A stretch of DNA of 12,733 nucleotides, from positions 1 to 12,733 of the forward strand of contig DIAJ01000039.1 in the NCBI GenBank assembly GCA_002415785.1, given 5' to 3'. Every line of letters begins with the position of its first letter. Positions within the stretch are counted from its first letter, which is position 1. This stretch comes from Flavobacteriales bacterium UBA5081 (GTDB lineage: Bacteria > Bacteroidota > Bacteroidia > Flavobacteriales_E > Vicingaceae). A program made the translations under genes and the position numbers. Positions 6,518 to 12,733 of this stretch are shown piece after piece. The notes below the pieces were generated by a model that was not told where the DNA came from, made no database searches, and saw nothing but the letters and a program-made list of their open reading frames with translations.

Positions 6518-6532
6518 CGCTAAAATAACTGT

Positions 6533-8878
6533 ATCATCAAATCACTTTTCTACATACTGATATTCAACATTTTTACAATTCAAGCAATTGCTCAAAGTGG
6601 CAAAATTGAGGGAAAGGTAACAAATGAAGAAAGTGAAGCCGTTCCTTTTGCCAGCATTTATATTGCTGAAATTAAAAAAGGAACCGTTACTGATTTAGAG
6701 GGGAATTACACTTTAGAAAAAATTCCAAATGGATTATATACAGTAAATGTTTCTAGAATTGGTTTAAAAAGTCAGCACAAAACGGTAAAGGTACACCAAG
6801 GAAAAACTACTAGTGTTAACTTTAAACTAAAGGAACAAATTAGCGAGATTAAAGAAGTAGAAATCACGGCTAAATCACAGGCAGAAGAACTGAGAGAAAG
6901 TGGTTATGCAGTTGATGTGATTGAAACAAAAGAACAAAAAAACCTAAATTCTGACATCAATCAAGTACTCAAAAACACTTCAGGAATTCACATTCGCGAA
7001 AGCGGCGGTTTGGGTTCAGAGTTCAGCTTATCATTAAACGGACTGAGCGGCAATCAAATTCGATATTTTATCGATGGCATTCCTATGGAAAACTTTGGTT
7101 CTGCCCTCACCTTAAACAATTATCCGGTTAATCTGATTGAGAAAGTTGAAATTTACAAAGGTGTTGTTCCCATTACGCTTGGCGCTGATGCCTTGGGTGG
7201 TGCAGTAAACATTACCACCGATTATCGAAAAAAATCATTCTTGGATGCTGCCTATACCTTTGGCTCTTTCAACACGCACAGAGCTTCTGTAAATGGTCAG
7301 TTCGCTAATAAAGAGAAAGGTTACTTTGTTCGACTCTCTTCATTTTACAACCATTCCGACAATAATTACTGCGTGGATAGTGTTCCGCTTTTCGACCTTG
7401 AACTGGGAAATAATTTAGGCACAATCAGTACCAGACGATTCCACAGTGAGTATACTTCAGGAATGGCAAATGTAGAAGCCGGAATTGTCGACAAAAAAGC
7501 AGCTGACTTGTGGTCGATTGGTATTACTCATGCCTTTAACAGGAGAAACTATCAGCACCCCGACAACACAGTCGACCGAGTTTTGGGTGAATTTCACAGT
7601 ACAAACAATACATTAATTGCTTCAACCACTTATAAAAAGTCTTTCAAAAAATTAAGGTTAAAGGCTTATGCTGCAGCAGGAAAAATAATCGAAAGCGTTG
7701 TTGACACTAGCACAAAAAAATACAATTGGGCGGGTGAATACGTTGTTCGTTCTCCCAAAGACCCAAGAGGTGAGTTGAACCAGCGTAGAACTCTAATGCG
7801 ATTAAGTGATCAAATTTTCAGAAGTAATCTCAGTGCTGATTATTCGATTAATAAAGTTCACTCGCTGAGCTTAAACTTTAGTCAAAACTACCTGGAAAGA
7901 AGCGGTGAAGACGAAGTGGATGAACTCAATCAGTCCTTTGCCAGTCCAAATTTTATCAATAAGAATATTCTTGGGATTGCCTACAACTATGAGAGTAAAA
8001 ACGAAAAGTTGGCATTTACCGTTTTTGGAAAACAGTACTGGTATCAAGGGAAAATCATAACGCAGGACAATGTTGATCAAGAAACCATCACCTCCCCTTC
8101 TTTTAATAACTCGGGCTATGGAGCAGTTTTGAGCAAGCAGATTTTTCAAGGATTCTTGACCAAGCTTTCCTTTGAGCAAACCTATAGAATCCCGGAAGCT
8201 TACGAAATTCTCGGCGACGGAATTTATGTACTTCCCAATCCGGATTTACAGGCGGAAAAAAGCTACAATGCCAATTTCGGTTTGCGCTATAGCAATCAGT
8301 TCAAAAAAGTAGACTTTGGCTCGGAAGCAAATCTATTTTTACGCTCAGCTGCCGATTTTATTCGCTACAATCCATTGGGTCCTTTTGGAAGTTATGAAAA
8401 CCTAAACAACGTTAGCACCAATGGAATTGAAGCCAGTGTTCAGCTTACTTACAACAACTTCATCAACTTTAGTGCAAACGTAACCTATCAAAACTTAAGA
8501 GATCAAACTGAATTTGACGAAGGATTACCCAACACCAACTACAAAAGCAGAGTTCCTAACATTCCGTACTTTTTTGGAAATGCTCGATTGGGAGTTAAGC
8601 CCTTTAAAAAGAAAAAAGACTTGACCATTTATTGGAGCACACGATATGTACATGAATTTTTCCTCACTTGGGAGAATTTAGGAGATCCTAGCACCAAAAA
8701 CATTATTCCAAGTCAGTTGACCCATAATCTAGAGCTTGAATACGCTCTAAAAGAAGGGAAATACAATGTTTCTGCATCCATCAATAATCTAACTGATGAA
8801 GCAGTTTTTGACAACTTTAATATTCAAAAACCCGGAAGAGCTTTTTATCTAAAATTAAGATACTTCTTAACTAAATAA
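6533..8878 (+). CDS. TonB-dependent outer-membrane receptor, XusA-like (non-canonical start)
   Basis: This is about 781 residues long. The frame is open from the stop at 6521. From the ATC at 6533 it encodes a signal peptide (IIKSLFYILIFNIF...AIAQ), then a carboxypeptidase-regulatory-like domain (about 22-110: GKIEGKV, VPFASIYI, GTVTDLEGNYTLEKIPNGLY), a plug domain (about 122-232: DINQVLKNTSGIHIR, LSLNGLSGNQIRYFIDGIPM, VEIYKGVVPI, ADALGGAVNITT) and a beta barrel ending in aromatic/basic FYLKLRYFLTK. No ATG, GTG or TTG lies between the stop and the signal peptide. GTG 6917 (codon 129) would remove both the signal and the first domain, so it is not the natural start. Initiation at ATC 6533 or 6536, a mutated ATG, or a sequence error are the options. 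It should import an iron-siderophore or similar chelate with energy from TonB. Confidence 0.85.
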   Translation: MIKSLFYILIFNIFTIQAIAQSGKIEGKVTNEESEAVPFASIYIAEIKKGTVTDLEGNYTLEKIPNGLYTVNVSRIGLKSQHKTVKVHQGKTTSVNFKLKEQISEIKEVEITAKSQAEELRESGYAVDVIETKEQKNLNSDINQVLKNTSGIHIRESGGLGSEFSLSLNGLSGNQIRYFIDGIPMENFGSALTLNNYPVNLIEKVEIYKGVVPITLGADALGGAVNITTDYRKKSFLDAAYTFGSFNTHRASVNGQFANKEKGYFVRLSSFYNHSDNNYCVDSVPLFDLELGNNLGTISTRRFHSEYTSGMANVEAGIVDKKAADLWSIGITHAFNRRNYQHPDNTVDRVLGEFHSTNNTLIASTTYKKSFKKLRLKAYAAAGKIIESVVDTSTKKYNWAGEYVVRSPKDPRGELNQRRTLMRLSDQIFRSNLSADYSINKVHSLSLNFSQNYLERSGEDEVDELNQSFASPNFINKNILGIAYNYESKNEKLAFTVFGKQYWYQGKIITQDNVDQETITSPSFNNSGYGAVLSKQIFQGFLTKLSFEQTYRIPEAYEILGDGIYVLPNPDLQAEKSYNANFGLRYSNQFKKVDFGSEANLFLRSAADFIRYNPLGPFGSYENLNNVSTNGIEASVQLTYNNFINFSANVTYQNLRDQTEFDEGLPNTNYKSRVPNIPYFFGNARLGVKPFKKKKDLTIYWSTRYVHEFFLTWENLGDPSTKNIIPSQLTHNLELEYALKEGKYNVSASINNLTDEAVFDNFNIQKPGRAFYLKLRYFLTK

Positions 8879-8910
8879 TTTAACATCAACTCAAAATTAA
8901 ACTCAATAAA

Positions 8911-10161
8911 ATGAATCGTAAAATGAATACAATTAAAAAACTAAGCAGCTACCTAATCGCTTTGGGTGTGGCTTCTGTAAGTTTAAGTTCATGTGAAAAA
9001 GAGGAAAACGAACAACCAAAATCCGAGTCTACATCAACATCGGGAATTACCATGCTGTTTAAAAGCACAGGGGGTGATGAAACGGAGTTTATCATCAACA
9101 AAGAAGACATTATGTCCGGAGAAATTTCGGCTGAAGGTGAAGGCATCGAATTAATCGGCTGGCGTTTTGCTTATTCTGTGGGTAATACACTTTTTACTTC
9201 AGGTTTCGGAACCGATAACCAATGTGCAGCTTATGCCGACGATGGAACAGGAAAAATATATAAAAAAGGTGGCTTTACTTATGACAATGCCCTGGAAATG
9301 TTTGGTCACTCCAACGACAATAATACATTTTTAGCCATGGAAATTCCACGTGCGGGTTTTGCAAGCAGAAAACTTTATTTTATTGACGTAAATTCAGGAT
9401 TTGTTTCAAAAATTAAGGAAACGGACATTTTCCAGTCTATTCCGGATTCATTGATATCTTGGCCAACAGCTTTGCAAGTGAGAGGCGATAAGTTATTTAT
9501 TCCATTCCACATTATGGATGCTAAAGGTTACTTTACTACTCCGAGAGCAGATACGGCTTATGTGGCTGTTTTACCTTATCCGGGAATCGATAGTGTTGAA
9601 AAAATCATCAAAGATCCACGAACTGCTAACATTGGCGTAAATGGATCAACTACAGGAATGATTGAAACTGAGAGCGGTGATTTATATTCCTACTCTTGTG
9701 GTGCTGAAATGGCAGGATTTGCTCCGGCATCATCAAAGCCATCCGCTATCTTAAAAATTAATAATGGATCTACTGATTTTGATGCCAGTTACTTTTTTGA
9801 TATAGAAGCAGCTACCAATGGCGGAAAACTTTTCTGGTTCGACTATGTGGGCAATAACAAAGCCATTGGAAGAATTTTAACTCATGATAATGGCGGTGCA
9901 TGGGGAGCTTTTGGAAGAAGCTCTTTTAATCAGAAATTAGTTATCATCGACCTAGATAATCAAACGGTTACAGATGTGGCAGATGTTCCGCTACACGCTA
10001 AGCGATTTACTTCACCGCTAATGGTTGAAAACGGCAAAGTGTACGTAAGCATTGAAACTGCTAGCGAAGCACATGTGTACCAAGTAGACGTAGAAAATGC
10101 GACAGCCACTAAAGGTGCTAAAATCAACGGAAAAACGATTAAAGGTTTTTACCGATTATAA
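8911..10161 (+). CDS. DUF4374 surface lipoprotein, XusB-like siderophore-binding protein
   Basis: This 416-residue lipoprotein has a signal peptide (KKLSSYLIALGVASVSL) with lipobox LSS-C and lipidation at C28, followed by acidic EKEENEQ, the kind of tail that can direct lipoproteins to the outer surface in Bacteroidota. Translation may begin at 8911 or at the next ATG, 8923. The body resembles the DUF4374 family: repeated short strands suggest a beta-propeller, with family-like segments SAILKINNGSTDFDASYFFD and a C-terminal KRFTSPLMVENGKVYVS. In Bacteroides the DUF4374 protein XusB sits beside a TonB receptor (XusA) and a PepSY protein (XusC), and binds ferric siderophores made by other bacteria. 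The same three-gene order here, with a 32-bp gap from the receptor, supports that role; the actual ligand is unknown. Confidence 0.82.
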   Translation: MNRKMNTIKKLSSYLIALGVASVSLSSCEKEENEQPKSESTSTSGITMLFKSTGGDETEFIINKEDIMSGEISAEGEGIELIGWRFAYSVGNTLFTSGFGTDNQCAAYADDGTGKIYKKGGFTYDNALEMFGHSNDNNTFLAMEIPRAGFASRKLYFIDVNSGFVSKIKETDIFQSIPDSLISWPTALQVRGDKLFIPFHIMDAKGYFTTPRADTAYVAVLPYPGIDSVEKIIKDPRTANIGVNGSTTGMIETESGDLYSYSCGAEMAGFAPASSKPSAILKINNGSTDFDASYFFDIEAATNGGKLFWFDYVGNNKAIGRILTHDNGGAWGAFGRSSFNQKLVIIDLDNQTVTDVADVPLHAKRFTSPLMVENGKVYVSIETASEAHVYQVDVENATATKGAKINGKTIKGFYRL

Positions 10162-10183
10162 TTTAACTCAATTAAATTTAAAG

Positions 10184-10217
10184 AGTTCGAAGAATTAAAA
10201 ATCTAATTCTTCGAACT
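10184..10217 (+). terminator. Strong intergenic hairpin between the lipoprotein and PepSY genes
   Basis: A perfect 14-bp stem (AGTTCGAAGAATTA, 10184-10197, with its complement at 10204-10217) closes a 6-base loop and is followed by the T-rich TTATTTCTTTTCT. It lies 22 bp after the lipoprotein stop and 16 bp before the PepSY start. It may act as a partial terminator lowering PepSY expression, or protect the upstream mRNA 3' end. Confidence 0.6.
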
Positions 10218-10233
10218 TTATTTCTTTTCTAAG

Positions 10234-11397
10234 ATGAACAAAAAGAAGAAAAACGCTTTTCGTAAACTAGTTGGCAAAGCACATTTAATTCTGGGTTTAA
10301 CCACAGGATTGGTCGTTTTTATTGTAGCCATTACCGGTTGTTTGTGGGTTTTCCAAGAAGAAATAAAAAGTCTTGCCAATAATGTTCCCACTATTGAAGT
10401 ACAATCTGCTCCAATAGTTACTCCAACAGAAGCAAAAAAAATTGCTCAGGAAATTTTTCCCGACAATTATGTCCATGGAGTTTTATATGGTGATGCCGAT
10501 GAAGCCGTTGAAGTAATCTTTTTTCAAAAAAAACCGGAAGAATTTTATCGTTCAGTTTACATAGAGCCATACACCAAAGAGGTATTGTATTCTGAAAATC
10601 ACGAAGCAGGATTTTTTCACTTTATCTTGGATGGTCACATGCACCTTTGGTTGCCGGAAGACATAGGCACAGAAGTAGTAAGGTGGTCAACAGCCATCTT
10701 TTTAATCATGCTGATTAGTGGCATTATTCTATGGTGGCCCAAAAAGAGAAAAAACAGCAAACAGCGCTTTCAATTTGTCTGGAAGAAAAGCACCGCTTGG
10801 AAAAGAAAGAATTATGACCTCCATGCCATCTTAGGATTCTATGTTTCTATCATTGGTTTACTGTTTGCGCTAACCGGCATGGTTATGGCTTTTGACACTG
10901 TGGAAGATGCCATTTATAAAAGTGTTGGCGGGGAGAAAACGGTTAAATTTAAAGTTCCGGATAATGTATCTGATCAAAGAATAGCAGAAAACCCAAGCGA
11001 TTTACCCATTGACTGTTTGATTCCAATTTTAAAAGAGCGCCACCCGGATGCAGAACTAATGGAAGTGCATTTTCCGCACACAGATTCATCGAGCATTTAC
11101 GTAGAAATGACGTACGAAAGAGGAGTCTACTACAGCTCAGATTATCGCTTTTATGATCAATATACTTTAGAAGAAATTGAAACGCCAAGTATCTATGGCA
11201 AATATGCTGAAGCCGCTTTTGCCGATAAAGTCATCCGTATGAACTACGACACCCATGTAGGTGCAATTTTGGGCTTGCCGGGGAAAATCATTTTGTTTTT
11301 GGCGAGTTTAATCGTTGCAAGTTTACCACTTAGCGGATTTTTAATTTGGTGGGGAAGAAAAAAGAAAGGTAAGAAAAAGCAGCGAGTTAATTCTTGA
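10234..11397 (+). CDS. PepSY-associated four-TM inner-membrane protein, XusC-like
   Basis: This 387-residue protein starts with a Lys-rich cytoplasmic tail (MNKKKKNAFRK) and has four membrane segments at about 15-40, 148-168, 196-220 and 341-373. Two periplasmic PepSY-like regions lie between TM1 and TM2 (about 60-125) and between TM3 and TM4 (about 245-320). Histidines at or near membrane faces (H17, H135, H137, H197, H341) are the kind that can bind heme. Relatives have been implicated in reducing ferric siderophores or moving iron across the inner membrane. As the third gene of an XusABC-type operon, it probably acts on the iron complex after the receptor delivers it to the periplasm. It ends in a basic tail (GRKKKGKKKQR). 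The family assignment is firm; the reductase role is inference. Confidence 0.85.
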   Translation: MNKKKKNAFRKLVGKAHLILGLTTGLVVFIVAITGCLWVFQEEIKSLANNVPTIEVQSAPIVTPTEAKKIAQEIFPDNYVHGVLYGDADEAVEVIFFQKKPEEFYRSVYIEPYTKEVLYSENHEAGFFHFILDGHMHLWLPEDIGTEVVRWSTAIFLIMLISGIILWWPKKRKNSKQRFQFVWKKSTAWKRKNYDLHAILGFYVSIIGLLFALTGMVMAFDTVEDAIYKSVGGEKTVKFKVPDNVSDQRIAENPSDLPIDCLIPILKERHPDAELMEVHFPHTDSSSIYVEMTYERGVYYSSDYRFYDQYTLEEIETPSIYGKYAEAAFADKVIRMNYDTHVGAILGLPGKIILFLASLIVASLPLSGFLIWWGRKKKGKKKQRVNS

Positions 11398-11449
11398 AAA
11401 TTTTTGATTCATAAGGCTTAACTGAAACGCTATCCATTAGAAGTACATA

Positions 11450-11470
11450 AACTTAAAATTGAATTAAGTT
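11450..11470 (+). terminator. Weak terminator-like inverted repeat after the PepSY gene
   Basis: AACTTAA (11450-11456) and TTAAGTT (11464-11470) form a 7-bp, AT-only stem with a 7-base loop. No T run follows on the plus strand. It lies 53 bases after the last gene of the iron operon and before convergent genes, so termination is expected nearby, but the structure is weak. Confidence 0.25.
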
Positions 11471-11520
11471 AAAAAGTAAATGAATATCCGTTTATTGTAT
11501 AATTTATATAAAATCAGTGG

Positions 11521-11537
11521 AAATCTGCCAAATCTGC
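11521..11537. repeat. Short tandem repeat AAATCTGC in intergenic sequence
   Basis: AAATCTGC occurs at 11521-11528 and 11530-11537 (9-bp period), with a partial AAATC at 11511. The roughly 260-bp interval 11398-11660 otherwise shows no convincing gene. Similar AATCTGCG-type phrases are, to my recollection, common in flavobacterial intergenic regions. Confidence 0.3.
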
Positions 11538-11660
11538 GTACTGTGCTGAGTGAAGCCGAAGCATTATCAGCGTTCTCTTTTGGTCGAAGAACTTAGAGTA
11601 TTGTATTGTGAAACTATATTTTGCGCCGAAAAAATTCAAGACACTTATAATTTAACCCCT

Positions 11661-11990
11661 TCAATGCATCCTACTTCCATTCGGCACTTTTTGGTCCGCA
11701 CCAACCAATACAATGTCTCCATTCTCATCAGAAAGTCCCAAAACCAAACACTCTGAAAAGAAATTAGCTATTTGTTTTGGTGGAAAATTCACCACCGCCA
11801 AGACTTGCTTGCCTATTAAATCCTCTTTGGAGTAATGAACTGTTATTTGAGCTGATGATTTTTTGATACCCAAATCTCCAAAGTCGATGATCAACTGCCA
11901 GGCCGGTTTTTTGGCTTTAGGGAAGTCATTTACTTCTATTACGGTTCCACATCGAATGTCCACTTTTTCAAAGTCGCCCCAATCAATCAT
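11661..11990 (-). CDS. csaA: CsaA-type tRNA-binding-domain protein
   Basis: This 109-residue protein consists of one tRNA-binding (OB-fold, EMAP-II/Trbp111-like) domain, the normal length for CsaA. Visible family segments are the N-terminal FEKVDIRCGTVIEV (7-20), KKPAWQLIIDFG (27-38), SAQITVHY (46-53), GKQVLAVVNFPPKQIANFFSE (60-80) and the C-terminal VLVGADQKVPNGSRMH. CsaA is a cytoplasmic homodimer with export-related chaperone activity in Bacillus and a tRNA-like-ligand surface; the exact physiological role is not settled. Its ATG overlaps the end of the DinB-like gene by 4 bp, so the two are translationally coupled. Confidence 0.92.
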   Translation of the reverse strand: MIDWGDFEKVDIRCGTVIEVNDFPKAKKPAWQLIIDFGDLGIKKSSAQITVHYSKEDLIGKQVLAVVNFPPKQIANFFSECLVLGLSDENGDIVLVGADQKVPNGSRMH

Positions 11991-12502
11991 CGCTTGTATT
12001 TGAATTCATATTTTTCATTAATCACTTTTAAATGGTGAAGTTCATGTCCTACAATAATATAATGCAGCTGCTCCACACTCACTGTTTGACCATTGGCTAC
12101 GCCTTTTCGCTGCAACATTTCTTCTGAAAAAGAAGCAAATAAATCTTTGGTGCAAACCCTTAATCGCTTTAACTCTTCTAAAAGTAATTTAAGCGATCGA
12201 TAGTTGGCCATTGCATTATTGGCATAACTGTCGTGGTCGTATCCGGGAAGCTCCTGCCCTTCTCCTCTAGCAAATGCCAGAGCTCGGTAAGTAAATATGC
12301 GCTCCGTATCAATTAAGTGCTGCAGAATATCTTTTATCGACCATTTTCCGGGCGCATAGCCTTTAGAAGCTTCATCTTCGGTGATCATCATTAAAGCACT
12401 CAGCAATTCCTTTAAGCTGTAGTCTAATAAGTCTAAAGGATGCCCTTCGGGAACATTTTGTACATAGTTTTTATAGTAATCCGGAAAGTGTTCTGTATTC
12501 AT
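11987..12502 (-). CDS. DinB-like four-helix metalloprotein
   Basis: This 171-residue protein belongs to the DinB/YfiT-like superfamily. The helical pattern and the metal-ligand histidines are visible: H62 in WSIKDILQHLIDTE (54-67), and H153 and H157 in GHELHHLKVI (152-161), the usual three-His nickel/zinc site. Members include thiol-dependent transferases such as bacillithiol S-transferases and many proteins of unknown activity. The Q..VSVEQLHYIIVGHELHH ending is typical of the Bacteroidota group. It is the first gene of a two-gene unit with csaA, sharing a 4-bp ATGA overlap, but this pairing does not by itself indicate a substrate. No transport signal is seen. Confidence 0.88.
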   Translation of the reverse strand: MNTEHFPDYYKNYVQNVPEGHPLDLLDYSLKELLSALMMITEDEASKGYAPGKWSIKDILQHLIDTERIFTYRALAFARGEGQELPGYDHDSYANNAMANYRSLKLLLEELKRLRVCTKDLFASFSEEMLQRKGVANGQTVSVEQLHYIIVGHELHHLKVINEKYEFKYKR

Positions 12503-12647
12503 TTTGAAAAGTTAAAAAATAAGTCATCTAAATTACAAAACATACTATTCTAAAAGCAAAAAGACACTTAAAACAAAACTTGAACACCTCTTTACTTAAT
12601 CAACTGATTAACTATAGTTTTATCTACTTTACTTTCAATATTCTGTC

Positions 12648-12678
12648 TTTACTTTTTTCCATTGATGAAAAAAGTAAA
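12648..12678. repeat. 12-bp-arm hairpin in terminal gene-free stretch
   Basis: TTTACTTTTTTC (12648-12659) and GAAAAAAGTAAA (12667-12678) are perfect reverse complements around a 7-base loop. It lies in 12503-12733, where no gene is seen. The hairpin and the following AATCTAGGCC resemble dispersed flavobacterial intergenic repeats from memory. It could terminate a transcript coming from either side, because both strands carry an A or T tract. Confidence 0.45.
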
Positions 12679-12733
12679 CAAAAAAATCTAGGCCTGTTCC
12701 CTAATTTAAGCCTTCCGCTCCTAAATGGCGATG

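Larger units (their letters stand above)
6224..6532. other. Gene-free divergent intergenic region
   Basis: About 310 bases between the hydrolase and the iron-uptake operon show no convincing coding frame. They contain the CTCGA hairpin repeat at 6324-6355, the palindrome at 6470-6487 and a promoter at 6487-6517 serving the plus-strand operon. I could not assign a clear promoter for the minus-strand hydrolase. Confidence 0.6.

Noticed and set aside
6917..8878. TonB receptor beginning at GTG 6917
   Set aside because: The same frame continues upstream through a clear plug start, carboxypeptidase-like domain and signal peptide; an outer-membrane protein without these would not be exported.
11550..11756. 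68-codon plus-strand frame
   Set aside because: It overlaps the 3' end of csaA antisense and its upstream part is intergenic sequence; there is no domain signature.
1..12733. CRISPR arrays, tRNA or rRNA genes
   Set aside because: No regularly spaced direct repeats, no cloverleaf sequences and no rRNA-like stretches were recognised by eye.

Overview
The window looks like the chromosome of a Bacteroidota member, probably a flavobacterium. It is AT-rich, start codons mostly lack a Shine-Dalgarno sequence, likely promoters resemble the TTG / TAnnTTTG class of that phylum, and the outer-membrane iron-uptake genes are of a Bacteroidota type. No tRNA, rRNA, CRISPR array, transposase or integrase is visible.

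Left region (1-5214, minus strand): a six-gene metal-handling operon read right to left. It encodes an AraC-type regulator with an N-terminal metal-binding domain, a Cu(I)-exporting P1B-ATPase (CopA), a CDF-type zinc/cation exporter, a small lipoprotein with a CPMH...CPKC heavy-metal-binding motif, an OsmC-family thiol peroxidase-like protein, and a 72-residue HMA metallochaperone. Two internal promoter regions (before copA and before the lipoprotein gene) are gap-free copies of one 65-bp block, and look like regulator-dependent promoters. At the operon's 3' end lies a ~135-bp imperfect inverted repeat (about 15-149) built like an integron attC site. Its inner end, GCAGAGAAC, is the exact complement of the sequence at the operon's 5' boundary (5177-5185). 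This is the relation expected between the two ends of one integron gene cassette, so the whole 5-kb operon may be, or descend from, an unusually large multigene cassette.

Middle (5215-6532): a minus-strand metallo-beta-lactamase-fold hydrolase, then a ~300-bp gene-free stretch with a hairpin repeat, a 7-bp-arm palindrome and a promoter for the next operon.

Iron-uptake operon (6533-11397, plus strand): a TonB-dependent receptor, a DUF4374 surface lipoprotein and a four-helix PepSY membrane protein. This is the XusA/XusB/XusC type of arrangement known for capture of foreign siderophores. The receptor reading frame clearly begins near 6533, with a signal peptide and a carboxypeptidase-like domain, but has no ATG, GTG or TTG there; the first usual start, GTG 6917, lies inside the protein. 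A strong 14-bp hairpin separates the second and third genes.

Right (11661-12502, minus strand): a DinB-like protein and a CsaA-type tRNA-binding-domain protein overlap by 4 bp. The last 230 bases are gene-free and hold a 12-bp-arm hairpin.
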